Shown here piece after piece: positions 9,670 to 20,320 of a stretch of DNA of 64,000 nt. Position 1 is the first letter of the stretch; every line of letters begins with the position of its first letter. Both the position numbers and the translations under genes were made by a program. Under the pieces are notes generated by a model. It had not been told where the DNA came from and did not search any database. It saw only the letters and a program-made list of their open reading frames with translations. The stretch is from Isoetes taiwanensis (lineage: Eukaryota > Streptophyta > Lycopodiopsida > Isoetales > Isoetaceae): the NCBI GenBank assembly GCA_021234155.1, contig JAJEKV010000006.1:13900902-13964901 (forward strand). Reading direction: 5' to 3'.

Positions 9670-12600
9670 ATGGACAAGAAGATCTTGAGCTGGAATGTTC
9701 GAGGAGTGCGTTCGTCACCCAGTAAGAGAACGAGAGTGGCTCGCAAGATGGACATTCAGGCGTTGCTGGACATGTTTGGGCCGCAATACGCTGCTGCAGT
9801 TGCCACCTCTGGGGCCTCTAACGGTGGGACTGCCGTTGCGTGGAAGATGCATGTGCAGGTGACTTTTACCCTGGCTGACCGTGGGGCAGGTGGGTCATTA
9901 TCACGTGGCGAGAGGGACCGCACGAGTGGGGAATTGTGAATGTCTACGCCCACAATAGTGCGCGGCAGAGAGGGGCGTTGTGGGTGTCGCTGAGGCACAA
10001 GGTTGCATCCTTGGGGGCTGGTGTGGCTTGGCTGCTGTTGGGCGATTTTAACATGGTTGAGACTACCCAGGATAGATGTAGCAGAGCGGCGGAAGTGGTA
10101 CAGGGTTTTGAGCGGCAGGAATGGGTAAAGCTGTTGGACTCCTTGCATTTGGCAGAGTTGTCGGGCGACTCTACATTTACTTGGTGTAATCAGTGGATGG
10201 GGGCCGGACGGGCGTATGCTCGTCATGGCAGAGGCTATGCCAACACCCTCGTATCGGACCGGGCGCCTCTGCTCAAGCGGAAGAATATTTTGTCCACCGC
10301 GGTCTCTGATCATTTTCCTCAGTTAATTTCCTAAGGCTCGAGTGCAATCAGGCCGGCACGTACAGTGTTCAGGGATGGTGAAGGCCCTGGCTGAGGTCAA
10401 GGCATTTGCCAAGTCGTGGGGAAGTCGGAAAGCAAGGCAAGAGCAGGAGGCGTTAGATGCATTGTATCGCGAAAATGAGATATTGCGCCACATTGCAGCG
10501 GAAGAATCTAAGAGGGCGGCTCAGGCGAGGGTGAAGGCAGGGATTACCTGGCTGCGGGAAGGGGACACCAATTCTCGAATGTTCTTCAGGGCTGCGCGCC
10601 AGAGAAAGTATGCGGCCTCTATGTCGTCTCTGGCATTGCCTGATGGCTGTATTCTGCATTCACCTATAGATATTAAACAGGCTACTTTCCAGCATTTCTC
10701 TCAGTTTTTTCAGGAAAAGAGATACTCCTACACTGATGTGATGGAGGAGATTGTGCTTAGCAAGATGTCATGCAAGGTGCCGTCGGATAGAAGGCAAGCG
10801 TTAGAGTGTCCGTTTACAAAGCAGGAGCTTGAGGAGGCTTGCCGCGCCTTGGACCCTCATAAGTGTCCTGGGCATTCCGGTGGAGTCAGACTCAACACTG
10901 GCTGCATCTCCTTAATACCGAAGATGAATGAGCCCTCTGTCATTTCTGACTGGCGTCTGTTCACGCTTCTGTCGGCTATGTACAAGATAATCGCGAAGGC
11001 TCTTTCGCTTAGACTGCAAGTTGTCCCGAAGGAGGCTATTAGTCCCATGCAGTCTGGCTTCATTCCGGGCAGGCATATTCTGAGCAATGTAGCGGCGGCA
11101 TTCGAGGGCATTCACTGGGCACGCAGAACAGGCCAGTGGATAGTGTATCTGAAGCTGGACTTTGCAAAGGCCTATGATAGTGTTCGTTGGGACTTTCTGA
11201 AGAGGATGATGCTGGCCTTTGGGTGTGGGGAGAGCTTTAACAGCAGTAGCTCTGAAGCTCTTAACGTCCGCCAGAGCCACCGTCCTATGTCACGGCGGGT
11301 CTTCGCCGGTCTTTAGTGTGGGGCGTGGAGTTCGCCAGGGATGCCCGTTGGCGCCCTTCCTATTTACCATCGTTGCAGAGGCCCTCTCGCAGTTGTTGAT
11401 CTCGGCAGTGGAGGCGGGTGTGGTGGAGGGGTTGAGGATGGCAGACGGGTCACAACAGATCGAAAGTCAGTACGCTGATGACTCTTTTCTCTTCCTACAG
11501 GCTGACGAGAGGAATCTGTTAAACACGAAGGAGCTGTTGGATACATTCTCTCTTGCATCAGGTTGCCTCATGAATTGGACGAAGTGCTCAGCATTATGGC
11601 CGGTTGCAGATCCCATGCCCGTGGTCGTGTCTCAATTTTCTTGGCAAACGCAGCCGCAGGGCACATGATCTAGGCTTTTGGGTATTCCGTTCGGCATCGA
11701 CATTTTGGCTGCAGGTATTTGGGAGGACATTCTGGTGGGGCTGCGTCGGCACCTTAATTGGTGGAAGGGGGGAAAGCTTTCCATGGTTGGCAGGGTCACG
11801 GTGGCAAAGTTCGTTTTATGCTCAACGCATATTTATATGGCATCTATCATCCTGGCGCCGGAAAGCAAGGTTCGGGAAATTTCCTCTATGGTTCTAACTT
11901 TGTATGGGGAGGCCTAGTGGAAATGTGTGCGCCCCAAAGCTGCGGGTGGACTTGGTTTCTTGGACCTCTCGCTCCATAGCAAGGTCCTGTTCTCCAAGTT
12001 CATCTTTGCGATTCTAGAGAATACGCTTGACTCCCCGGGCGGCATGGTTCTGCTTCACCAGTCGTTGTCTCACTCGATAGTTTTTCGTAAGCCGTCCGTG
12101 CCTGTGCGGCTTCCGTGGGCGTTATTTGTAGATATCAGGCCGTATGCTAATGCCTCTCCCTTTCTGAAGGGGCTCTTGCGAGCCTGGGAGCAGGTCCGTC
12201 CGCTGTTTGCGATTGATGCCTCCAATTGTATTCAATTAGAGGCATCGCCATGGTGGATCCCGCTCGGTCCAGGTGCAGCACCTTTGGTGCTGGCAGCATC
12301 TGTTGATCCCTGTGTCCAGCGCAGATGGGCGCAGCGTGGGGTTTTGACGGTGGGGGAGTGGTATGTTGACGGGCAACTAGCACCTTCGCAGCTTTTCCGC
12401 CACAAGTTTCGACTCCATGAACGGGATTGCGCGATCTGGACGCGAGTGGCTAATGCTCTACCGCTGAACTCCTTGCAAGCGTCGGGACATGTGTGGAGTT
12501 GTCATCCAAAAGTTGACCCCTCGAAGTTCGTAAAGTCCTGCTACGAGCTTTTGGCAATTCAGGATGAGCTGCCTCCCTCGGACGGCTGGAGTCTCCAGGT

Positions 12601-12990
12601 GCCGGGAGATGACTGGGGTAACATTTGGAAGTGGGTGTGAAACCCAGTCTCGCCCCCCAAGATTCGCGTGCTGCTATGGCGGATAGTGCACCGGTCCCTG
12701 GGGGTGAACACGTGGGTTCACAGGATCAATCCGCTGATCAGCGACTGGTGTCCGATGTGTGGTGACTGTGCTGAGACCCTGGAGCACTGTATGTTTCTTT
12801 GCTCGGAGATCCAGCCGGCTTGGCAGTGGGTCCAGCGCCTCTTTCACACCTTGCTCCAGAGTCAACAGGTTCTGGGGGTGTATCCCCATGGGTGATCCCA
12901 GCTTCAGTGTCTGGCCTTCCATTTGTGTAAAGCTTGGTTACTGTGGCTCATTTGGAAGCGGCGGCGCATGAAGGTGTTCAGGAATGAGGA
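9670..12990 (+). pseudogene. LINE-A ORF2: endonuclease-reverse transcriptase, frameshifted
   Basis: Domains in order: APE endonuclease start ILSWNVRGVR (9680) and GDFNMVE (about 10040), SDHFPQ (10305); RT with SLIPKMNEPSVISDWR (10900-10960), SGFIPGRHILSN, LDFAKAYDSVRWDFL (11158-11200), GVRQGCPLAPFLF (11330), YADDSFLFL (11470, the catalytic YADD box); a thumb region near 11770; zinc finger CPMCGDCAETLEHCMFLC at 12752-12805. At least five frame changes break it. Two internal segments are shorter than in intact plant L1: one in the endonuclease after RVARKMD and one in the RT after DPHKCPG. The copy is dead. Confidence 0.85.
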
Positions 12991-13859
12991 GGTGCAGCTC
13001 CGGGTTTTGATTCCGTAGTTGAGGTACAAATTATATCTATCTTACCTGGCGTCCCCTCGGAAAGAGTAGTTTAAGGCAGCTGTCTGGGAAAGGACCCTCC
13101 TCATTGTAGACAACATCGGAAGGTTTGTTCCATGAGTCGTAGGTAGGTATACGTGCTGTTTGGGTTCTCGCTCATGTTTGGGCAGGAGTACCCTAGTATC
13201 GCTCTTCTTGTACTTACTCTGTATTAATATTAATTAACTTGATCCTTCAAAAAAAAAAAAAAAAAACACCCGACTTCCATCATCAGGCTCCCACATTTCA
13301 AATACATATTAATAAGTGCATTATTAAGCTGCATATGAACAATAATTCTGCTGTTTATGCAATGAGTATGAATAAATTCACACCATTCTAAAGTTTTTGC
13401 ACTAACACATGCATTTAGGATGGCTACATATGCAACATTGTTAGGTCTAAACCCCTGTTGCTGCATTTCATCGAAAACGTACATAATAGCATGCATGTTT
13501 TCAGTCTGGAGATGAATGATCCATGAAATGACATTTTGTGAATTCATAAATCATGAATACTTTGCAACCATCTTTAAGGCAACCAGATTTTGCATACATG
13601 TCAATGAGGCTACTCCCAATGGATAAAGCTAGGTCCAGCCTAGCTTTTGGCAGACTTGCATTAACATATTTACCTCTGTCAAAGCAACTGCAATAGCACA
13701 AGAAATGTTACTCTAGTTAAAGCCATGTTGTTGCATTTTCGTAAAGAAATCAATAGAATTCCCCTTGTCTGAGATATTTATATACTGTAAGGATTGCATT
13801 CCAAGACATGTCATGAATAGATTCGTCTCATACAAAGCCCTCACCTATGCCGAATGTAT

Positions 13860-15200
13860 TTCTGCATGAATATTCTCAGGCTACAAATAAATGAAACTGA
13901 TTATGGATATATACCTATCTCACAATGTCACACACAACCCCCACACCATAGAGCGAAACGTTTGTTTGGCAGTATGTACATCACTTTAAAAGTATTTAAG
14001 CAACTCATTGATCAGTCTATGTTGCACAAAAAAACTTCAGAGGGTAATGACACTCGAGATTGAAAGTCTTATTTAGCAATATACTTGAAACTAAGCACAA
14101 CAAGGAAAGAAATGGCAAGCTCTTTGTTATGCATCTCTACCACTTACTCGAGAAGATAAATACGTAAGTAGACGATAGAATCAAGCCTTGCATGGTCAAT
14201 CAGCTCACATTCTGTCTATTTTAATGCATCCTTCATCCAATGTAAGAAATGAAAGTAAGAACACCAGTAAATCTTCGAAATGCAAGTAAAAACATCAAAA
14301 CAACCACCAGAGAATTTTGTCGCAGCAGCAACAGTTCTTGCTTTACAATGCCACATGGCATAACACTAATGGAGCATCATGTAGAATGTTTTTAGTTGTT
14401 CTTACGTTGGAATGATATGCATGTATATCTATGCTAAAGTAACATAAAAGCATAAGCTATGATTGGCTTCCCAATCCCTTCTTTTTTTTTTTAATTCTTT
14501 GTAACTAGAGCATGTTAATTTGTCTAGTCGTTATTTTGTGTGCTAAGAATGCAACATGGGAGATTATAAATTGCAACATTGCACTGCAGAAAGAATAGGA
14601 GATCTAGTTTGTCATACATGATACGCAGACAATACTTTAAACCTATCTTATATCTACAACTCCATGCCAAATACTTGTCATCTCCAAAATTTTCATGTTG
14701 AAAATGCCTGCAACAATTGCCATTATGATACTATCAAACCACGTACAAAATGGAATGCTACTATCAAACCATGTACACAATGGAATGCTTTTGGCAGAGG
14801 AACAATGAAATATACAATTATGAAGCAGTTGCCGTTATATTACTATCAAGCTATGTCCAAAATGGAATGCCTTTGAGAGGAACAATGAAATGTAATATTA
14901 TGAAGCAGCACATGCTTGCATCCAACAATACAATTGTTTGCTAAGAATTTGCTGATATACAAAGCTATACATGACATTTAAATAGAAATAATACAGAAAA
15001 AACCTACATGAATGAATAGCCTTGAATAATACAAAAAGCAATGACGCCAATTTTCCAACTTGCATGCGCAAATAATTTTCCTCCTCTCAAAATTCCAAAC
15101 CTATAAAAGGCAAGATAAAAGGCGTTGCATATGTTGAAAACTTGACAACACTATTAAAAAGGATTTGGTAATAATTTGCAACATTTGTTACCTCCTCCAT
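13860..15200. other. Intergenic, no gene seen; local tandem repeats
   Basis: AT-rich. At 14731-14900 there are short tandem units: CTATCAAACC..TGGAATGCT at 14731 and 14761 (30 bp apart), and GAGGAACAATGAAAT at 14797 and 14877 (80 bp apart). The short frames over this block are repeat translations. Confidence 0.6.
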
Positions 15201-15229
15201 CTATGTGCTTGTAGTTGCGCAAGATATGC

Positions 15230-17690
15230 ATCTCATCAGTCGTTTCCGGGTGGGCACAGACAGTCGGGATGAGGAGGTCGACTCAGATCACCTCCCACTT
15301 TATTTGGACCTGGTTTGGCGAGCCGCCAGAACCCCCACTATGCCAGCCCCTCGCCGTCCTAAGTTGAGACTCGATTATGAGCAGGCAGAGGACTACGCCG
15401 AGATGCTCATGGACGCCCTCCCAGTAATTCTGCAGACCTCCACACTAGAAGCGTGAGCCGAGACCGGTGACTTCGCTATTACGGGATCACGTGAGGGCCG
15501 GTGCTTTGGCGAGACCCCCGTCGCCGCCGTCGGGGTCAGCAACATTCCCGCGTAATCGATGGTTTGATGCGGTTGTAAAAGAACATAGCGGCAGCTCCGT
15601 CACATTCGGATCCAGTACCGCTTGCGAGCCACCACCGCGATCTGGCCCCATCCGAAGGACACAAAGGCGCCTTACCTTGCCAAGCATCGGGGGAGATGTT
15701 CGCCTGGCGGACACTCATCCTCGAACCTTTTGGCGCAGAGTGCTTGAAGGCCAGCCCCGACCTCTGAGGGGACATCACACCCGGCGGTGGGAACAAAGAT
15801 TTGCAAAGAGCTCTATGACCCGCCAGGGGGACGCAGCGTGCGCCCATACCCCCACGGGATGGCCCCCATTGGTTCTCGTGGGCCGAGGATGTTGAGGAGG
15901 GCACACGCAGCGGCTAGCTAATGGGAAGGCGGTGACCTCGATGGTATGCGTAGGAAGTTACTCAAGTGGGCGGGGCAGCCGCTTGTGCCGGTCCTCACTA
16001 CCCCGCTCAGCGAGCATTGCGGGGAGGGTTTCCCACAATGGACCACAAGCGAGTTGTTCCCATTCACAAGGCGGGCGACCCACACCGTCCCGGCCAATTC
16101 GGACGATCATGGTCGGTTCAAGATTTGCCAAACCGTTGGGCGGCATTCTCGAAAGCAGCAGTTGACCCGGCGAGGCGGCGAATGTGCGAGCCCTCACACA
16201 GGCGAGGCTTCGACCCGCCACTCAACGCGATTGACCATATCTTTACGCTACTGCACCGGATTGAAAACGGTCGGAATCATCGGTGGACTTGTATTGCTGC
16301 TTTGTGGACTTCGCCAAAGGCTTTTGATACTGGTCCCCTCGAAAGCTGTGGGCTAGGATCAAGCGTCAACTGGGGCTCCCTGCTGTCAGTGCGAAATGCC
16401 ATATACTGAGTTGTATGAGAGTTGTTTTGGCGGGGATGCGTGGCCGCGGGCCAAGCATTCACCAATGTAGTATCGGGTCCCGCGGGGGTTGCCCCCTCTC
16501 GTCAACACTTTTTGGCCTCTACATTGATCGGTTAGAGCCCCGGCTTCTCGAGCATGGGGGATGGCATACATCTTTTGCACCAGGTCATCCGTCGGCTCAT
16601 CTATGCGGACGATGTTGGCCTTCTTGGCCCACACCCCCGAAGCTATGCGATCTCACCCGATGCCCTAGACACATTTTGTCGGGCTACGGACATCGCGGCG
16701 TCAATCTGCCAAGACCGGGGTGGTTCTCATATCCTCTTCCGTCACCCCATGCCTCCCCGCACTCACATATCGGGGACACCTCAGGGCGCCACGCCCACCT
16801 ACAAGTACCTAGGGGTGGAGTTCCCCTCCTCGCTTCTGGCGGGAGGCGTCTATCCGCTTATTGGGGTGACAGGCCAGAAAAGCGCTTTATGCCATGCGAA
16901 CAACAAGGTCACCGAGCGTAGCTATATGATTGGGGCCATCACCACATCTGTTCGGGCGGGTCGAGCACATCCCTTCCTGCAGGGGGTCGAGGTTTGGGGC
17001 CCGGTCGTCTCTTTGGCGACACGGAATGACTTGGAGCAGGTGCGAAGGCATTTTGGCACGGGCACTTGGGGTGAAAGCTTCATCCCCCTATCGGTTACTC
17101 GCTGCGGGGAAACTAGATTCTTGCCCGCTTCAAAGCAGCAGCCCTTGATAGACACATCGTCTATTTTCAGAAAGTGGTTACTATGGGTGATGCTCGGCTC
17201 GCGACTGGCTTACACCGTGGCCATGAGTCCGCAGCGGCTTAGGGCCCTGTTGGAGGGGTAAGAGAGATCGATGGTTCGCCGGATGGAACGTCGTGAGCAC
17301 CTGATCTTGTCTGGTGGCGCGTGACGATCGTGGCGACCTGGGGAGTACCTAGATGCTTGTTTCCTTGGCAAGCTCACGGGACCCCATTGCTCTAGAGCAG
17401 GTCAAAATGGCCCATTACAAGGAGCACATCAACCCGTGTTAGCCCGGCCCACACTCTACTGCGTTCCCGGTGCCCCAAAAAGCGCCAGACTCATTGCCTC
17501 CATTCGCAGGTGCCCACCATCTTCACATCGAGGCGGCAGGCGGGTGGATTGGGGAGCCCCGCCAGGACAGGCTCTGTCAGTGCTGTCAAACGGGTGCCAT
17601 TGAGGATGAGTCTCACACTTTCCAGAGTTGCCCGGTGTTCACCGGTCCGGGGCGGATCACGCTCCCTTAGTAATGGGCGGACGTGCCCTT
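15230..17690 (+). pseudogene. LINE-B ORF2 remnant (EN end, RT, zinc finger)
   Basis: Pieces in three frames: SDHLPLYL (endonuclease end); HKRVVPIHKAGDPHRPGQF (16040-16110), PKAFDT (16315); RGGCPLSSTLFGLYIDRLEP (16480-16545); IYADDVGLLGP (16598-16630, catalytic DD); YKYLGVEFPSS (16800-16830); VEVWGPVVSL (16990-17020); and CQCCQTGAIEDESHTFQSC (17575-17633), a C-x2-C-x9-H-x4-C finger. Frame changes occur every few hundred bases. The order matches LINE-C ORF2. Confidence 0.75.
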
Positions 17691-17875
17691 GCATTTGCTG
17701 ATGAACACACCGTCGATGCGTGCCACGGGGTCATACATCCGAGGTAATTGGACCTGCGAGTCACATTTGCCCCTTTGGCTGTCGTGACTAGGCACTACGG
17801 GGTGGTGCATGATCAGTATATATTGGGATGTTTACGCATTTTATATGATTAGCACAGGTTTGTCGGCGGTGATTG

Positions 17876-17940
17876 ATTGCTGCCACGGTTTTTCCCTCGA
17901 AAACCCTTCGGGGCGGGGGTTTTTTAATCCGGGCAGTAAT
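17876..17940 (+). ncRNA. Structured RNA element, stem-loop with UUCG loop
   Basis: In the 3' region of LINE-B. Pairings: ATTGCTGCC (17876-17884) with GGCAGTAAT (17932-17940); CGG with CCG; a T-rich internal loop; CCCTCG (17894-17899) with CGGGGG (17914-17919); an AAAA bulge; CCC with GGG closing a TTCG loop (17907-17910). A copy with compensatory changes lies at 57870-57933 in the gypsy element. The function is unknown. Confidence 0.55.
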
Positions 17941-17966
17941 CCGCTTGCTGCGTTTTTGTATTGGGT

Positions 17967-17991
17967 CCCATAGACCGATTGGTCTCCGTGG
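17967..17991 (+). ncRNA. LINE-B 3'-terminal hairpin
   Basis: CCCAT then AGACC-GATT-GGTCT then CCGTGG forms a two-part hairpin 14 bases before the (TTCC)n tail. LINE-C has the equivalent structure at 23591-23618. In related LINEs such 3' hairpins are recognised by the reverse transcriptase; that role here is inferred. Confidence 0.6.
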
Positions 17992-18004
17992 ACGATAAAA
18001 GTAC

Positions 18005-18027
18005 CTTCCTTCCTTCCTTCCTTCCAT
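18005..18027 (+). repeat. (TTCC)n microsatellite tail of LINE-B
   Basis: Several units of TTCC directly after the 3' hairpin mark the 3' end of LINE-B. A short-repeat tail instead of poly-A is typical of non-L1 LINE clades. Confidence 0.7.
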
Positions 18028-18029
18028 GG

Positions 18030-19540
18030 GAAATTATTCATGTTTAGCTCATTAATTTCCTAAAAAATACACAGCTTAGAATCGAACATCCCTATATCTC
18101 TCTATGCCATCCGAATGCATCATAAATTATGAATATCTTCCAGATATAAGAAGAGTTTCACATACAAAAGAAAAGATTTAAGCCATACTACCAAGATGTA
18201 ATCCCCCCTCTTCAAATTGGAAAGAGTGGTATTTAGAGGTAGATATACATAAGAAAATCGTTTCATAAGAGGACTCTCCAAACAGCATGGTGCAAATATA
18301 GTACGTCAAGAACAAATATAGTCAGTTTGCATCCAAGAAAATAACTCTGCTCAGAACCACCAAATAGAAACACTAATAAATGAAATGCTTAACGCATCGC
18401 CAAATATAACCTAGAACAAAAATCAACTTGATTCTGGACCTGCCTAGGATGATACCAAGTTGGCAAGCCCCAGATAGACAAAATAAACAATACACTGCAG
18501 AATTAAGATGATTTTTGTATTTGGTACATTCTGTCCCAGATCTTGCCGCTGCAGTCAACACCAGCTCTTGCCACTACAACTGCAATTTGGAACCGATGCT
18601 CACGATTGCATGAAATGGTATCCATGGCCATTATACCTCACAATTGCTTGTAAACACGAAAGAACCTCCACCGCATCCTATACTTGATGAGCAAGCATCC
18701 ACCCTTTACGCAGTTCAGTGGCAACTGCTCAAAGTATGTGATATATATCCAGCATGATCTAAGACTACAAAAAAAAAAAAAAAAAAAAAAACTCAGACCT
18801 TTGCAATATACTTAAATCTGAATATCTAGCATTATAACAAGGGGATTTTTTTTCTGTTTTTGTACTGTTTTCTCTAAGGTTTTCATATGATTTGGTGGCC
18901 GTATTCATCCAGGTGTACTAAATAGTATTTCTAGAGTGCACCCTTTTGTTAGCCGTTGATTTTAGAAAAGGGGGCAAATCCAGTGGTGGAGGCTTCTTTT
19001 GTGGTGGGTGTGAATATCCTCCCATTATTTTTAGGGTTTTTTTAGGGTTGTGTGGATTAGGGCCATGATCGAGGTCTTAGTTTCTAGGGTAAATTTTTTT
19101 GAGGCATTTTTTCCTTAAGTCCTTTTTTGGCGTGCTCCTCTCTATCTCTATGAATAAAGGCAACCGAGATCTGTTCGACCTAAGCAGATATTGTCTCGGG
19201 CTGCCCACGATCCTCTGGCACACACATCTCTTTAAAGATAATGCTTTGACTAATTTTCCCGAGCTTGTACTCCATGGATTCCTCAGACCTAAACTTTGAA
19301 GATGATTCTTCCTTCTCTAAAGAAGCGCAGCAGGGCCGGAATGAGGCATTAGTTGACAGAGAAAAAGGACCTGGGTTTGGTTTAGGTTTGGATTCTGGGT
19401 TTGGGTTGAGTTTGGGGCTGCCCAGTTGCTAAATTTCGTTTTGGTCAGCTTTGCATGGACTTTGGCGCTTAAACAAGGCGGAACAGTAATAGGGCAAATT
19501 GGGCAACTGTAATCGGTCGATTTGCTGGATTAACCTGTTG
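18030..19540. other. Intergenic, with poly-A run and a dispersed repeat
   Basis: AT-rich sequence to about 18840, a 24-base A run at 18769-18792, then 18838-18975, the second copy of the dispersed repeat at 6588-6718. The part from 18980 may include the 5' UTR of LINE-C, whose left border I could not fix. Confidence 0.55.
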
Positions 19541-19550
19541 GAGTTAAACG

Positions 19551-20320
19551 ATGTCCCTGAAAAGGGCATCCCGTAAGGAGACGTTGGAGGAGGAAGACGA
19601 CCTGATCCAGTTAGTCCGCAGCCTCACAACTGAATTGAAGACAGCAAGAGAAGAGATAAATCTTGTTACAAATGAACTAAAAGCTGCCAGAGAAGAGATA
19701 CGAAATGTCCAGGGAGAGATTAAGACAGTGAAGGATGAGTTACAGATGATCAAAAGCAGCATAAAAGAGGTGCAATCAGGATTAGATGAAGTAAAGGAGA
19801 CATTGGATGAAGATTCCTCTCAATCCGATTCTGAACCTGAAAACCATGATCACATAATCGCACAGATCACTTCTAATTTAGAGAACAAGGTCACATCTCT
19901 GTTTGCATAAGGGCAAGAGAGGCTGTCGGAGCACGAAGAAAGGACCGTAAGGGCGAAGAATATCATTGTGGCTGGTCTAAAAGAAGAAGAAGGTGAGAAC
20001 ATTAACGATACTGTTGATATGTTTTTTAAAGAATGCATGCATTTAGCAGACCCAGGAGTCTTGTATTGTCGGAGACTTGGCAAAAAGATAGAGGTAGGAT
20101 TAGGCTGATTTTGCTGAAATTTGGATCAATTGAAGCACGAACAAGGGTGATGCAGCACAGAAACCATCTCAAAGGGCAGAAACTATGGTTAAATGATGAT
20201 TTAACACTGCAGCAGCAAAAAGAACGGAGACAACTCTTAGATGAAGTTAGTAAACTGAAAGATGAGGGAAAAAATGCATATATTGTTAATAACAGATTGG
20301 TTGTACGCAACCGAGCATAG
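19551..20320 (+). pseudogene. LINE-C ORF1 protein (coiled coil plus RNA-binding domain), broken
   Basis: The first 119 codons from ATG 19551 give a long heptad-type coiled coil (repeats of ELKTAREEI, ELKAAREEI, EIKTVKDEL) then an acidic stretch. A TAA at 19908 interrupts; the frame goes on with NIIVAGLKEEEGENINDTV and CMHLADPG, shifts near 20060, and continues DRGRIRLILLKF, NHLKGQKLWLNDDLT, LVVRNRA. This matches the coiled coil, RRM-like and C-terminal arrangement of LINE ORF1p nucleic-acid chaperones, which bind element RNA. The final TAG is in frame with ORF2. Confidence 0.7.

Larger units (their letters stand above)
9025..13263 (+). mobile_element. LINE-A: L1-type non-LTR retrotransposon, 5'-truncated
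   Basis: Flanked by AAACACCC at 9017-9024 and 13264-13271, the right copy merging with an 18-base poly-A tract (13249-13266). It encodes the C-terminal part of ORF1, then an APE endonuclease, reverse transcriptase and zf-RVT-like zinc finger, all on the plus strand. The opposite orientation of the host gene and the clean TSD show target-primed insertion into a PPR exon. It is GC-rich compared with its surroundings. A short 5' remnant of ORF1 only indicates 5' truncation, the usual fate of L1 copies. Confidence 0.9.
8822..13855 (-). pseudogene. PPR protein gene, degenerate and interrupted by LINE-A
   Basis: Read on the minus strand: 13855-13690 encodes DMSWNAILTV and FFTKMQQHGF; 13701-13560 encodes GSSLIDMYAKSGCLKDG; 13547-13272 encodes VISWIIHLQ, VFDEMQQQGFRPNNVAYVAI and ALINMYLKCGSL; after LINE-A, 9022-8822 encodes VFERISP, WNAVISG and EMVRHGFYPDNITHVAVLHA. 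These are consecutive 35-aa PPR units of P-L-S type. PPR proteins are helical-repeat RNA-binding proteins, usually acting in organelles. Lesions: an in-frame stop after GFN, frameshifts near 13550 and 13780, a one-base loss just before the LINE site (ATGATGG where codon order predicts GATGATGG), and the LINE itself. No N-terminal transit peptide or C-terminal domain is visible. Confidence 0.85.
15210..18027 (+). mobile_element. LINE-B: decayed non-LTR retrotransposon of the LINE-C clade, 5'-truncated
   Basis: A GC-rich island. It starts within the end of an APE endonuclease (SDHLPLYLDL near 15285) and runs through RT to a C-terminal zinc finger and a 3' UTR ending in a (TTCC)n tail (18005-18027). 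Matching motifs in LINE-C (LFGL-ID-LE, YEYLG/YKYLG, VWGP, IEDE-H) place both in one clade, distinct from the poly-A-tailed L1 copies here. The left junction is placed only approximately and no TSD was found. Confidence 0.8.

Noticed and set aside
9173-9755. Long minus-strand frames over LINE-A (9173-9755, 9756-10313, 10912-11280)
   Set aside because: They are GC-rich antisense shadows of ORF1 and ORF2 with no motifs.
15487-15904. Minus-strand frames in LINE-B
   Set aside because: Overlap the decayed LINE in a GC-rich region where antisense frames are expected.
17876-17940. Hammerhead or twister ribozyme
   Set aside because: No CUGAUGA/GAAA core with cleavage triplet and no clear twister core; only a generic conserved hairpin can be supported.
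18769-18792. Poly-A tail of another LINE
   Set aside because: No coding remnant upstream on the plus strand and no flanking duplication found.
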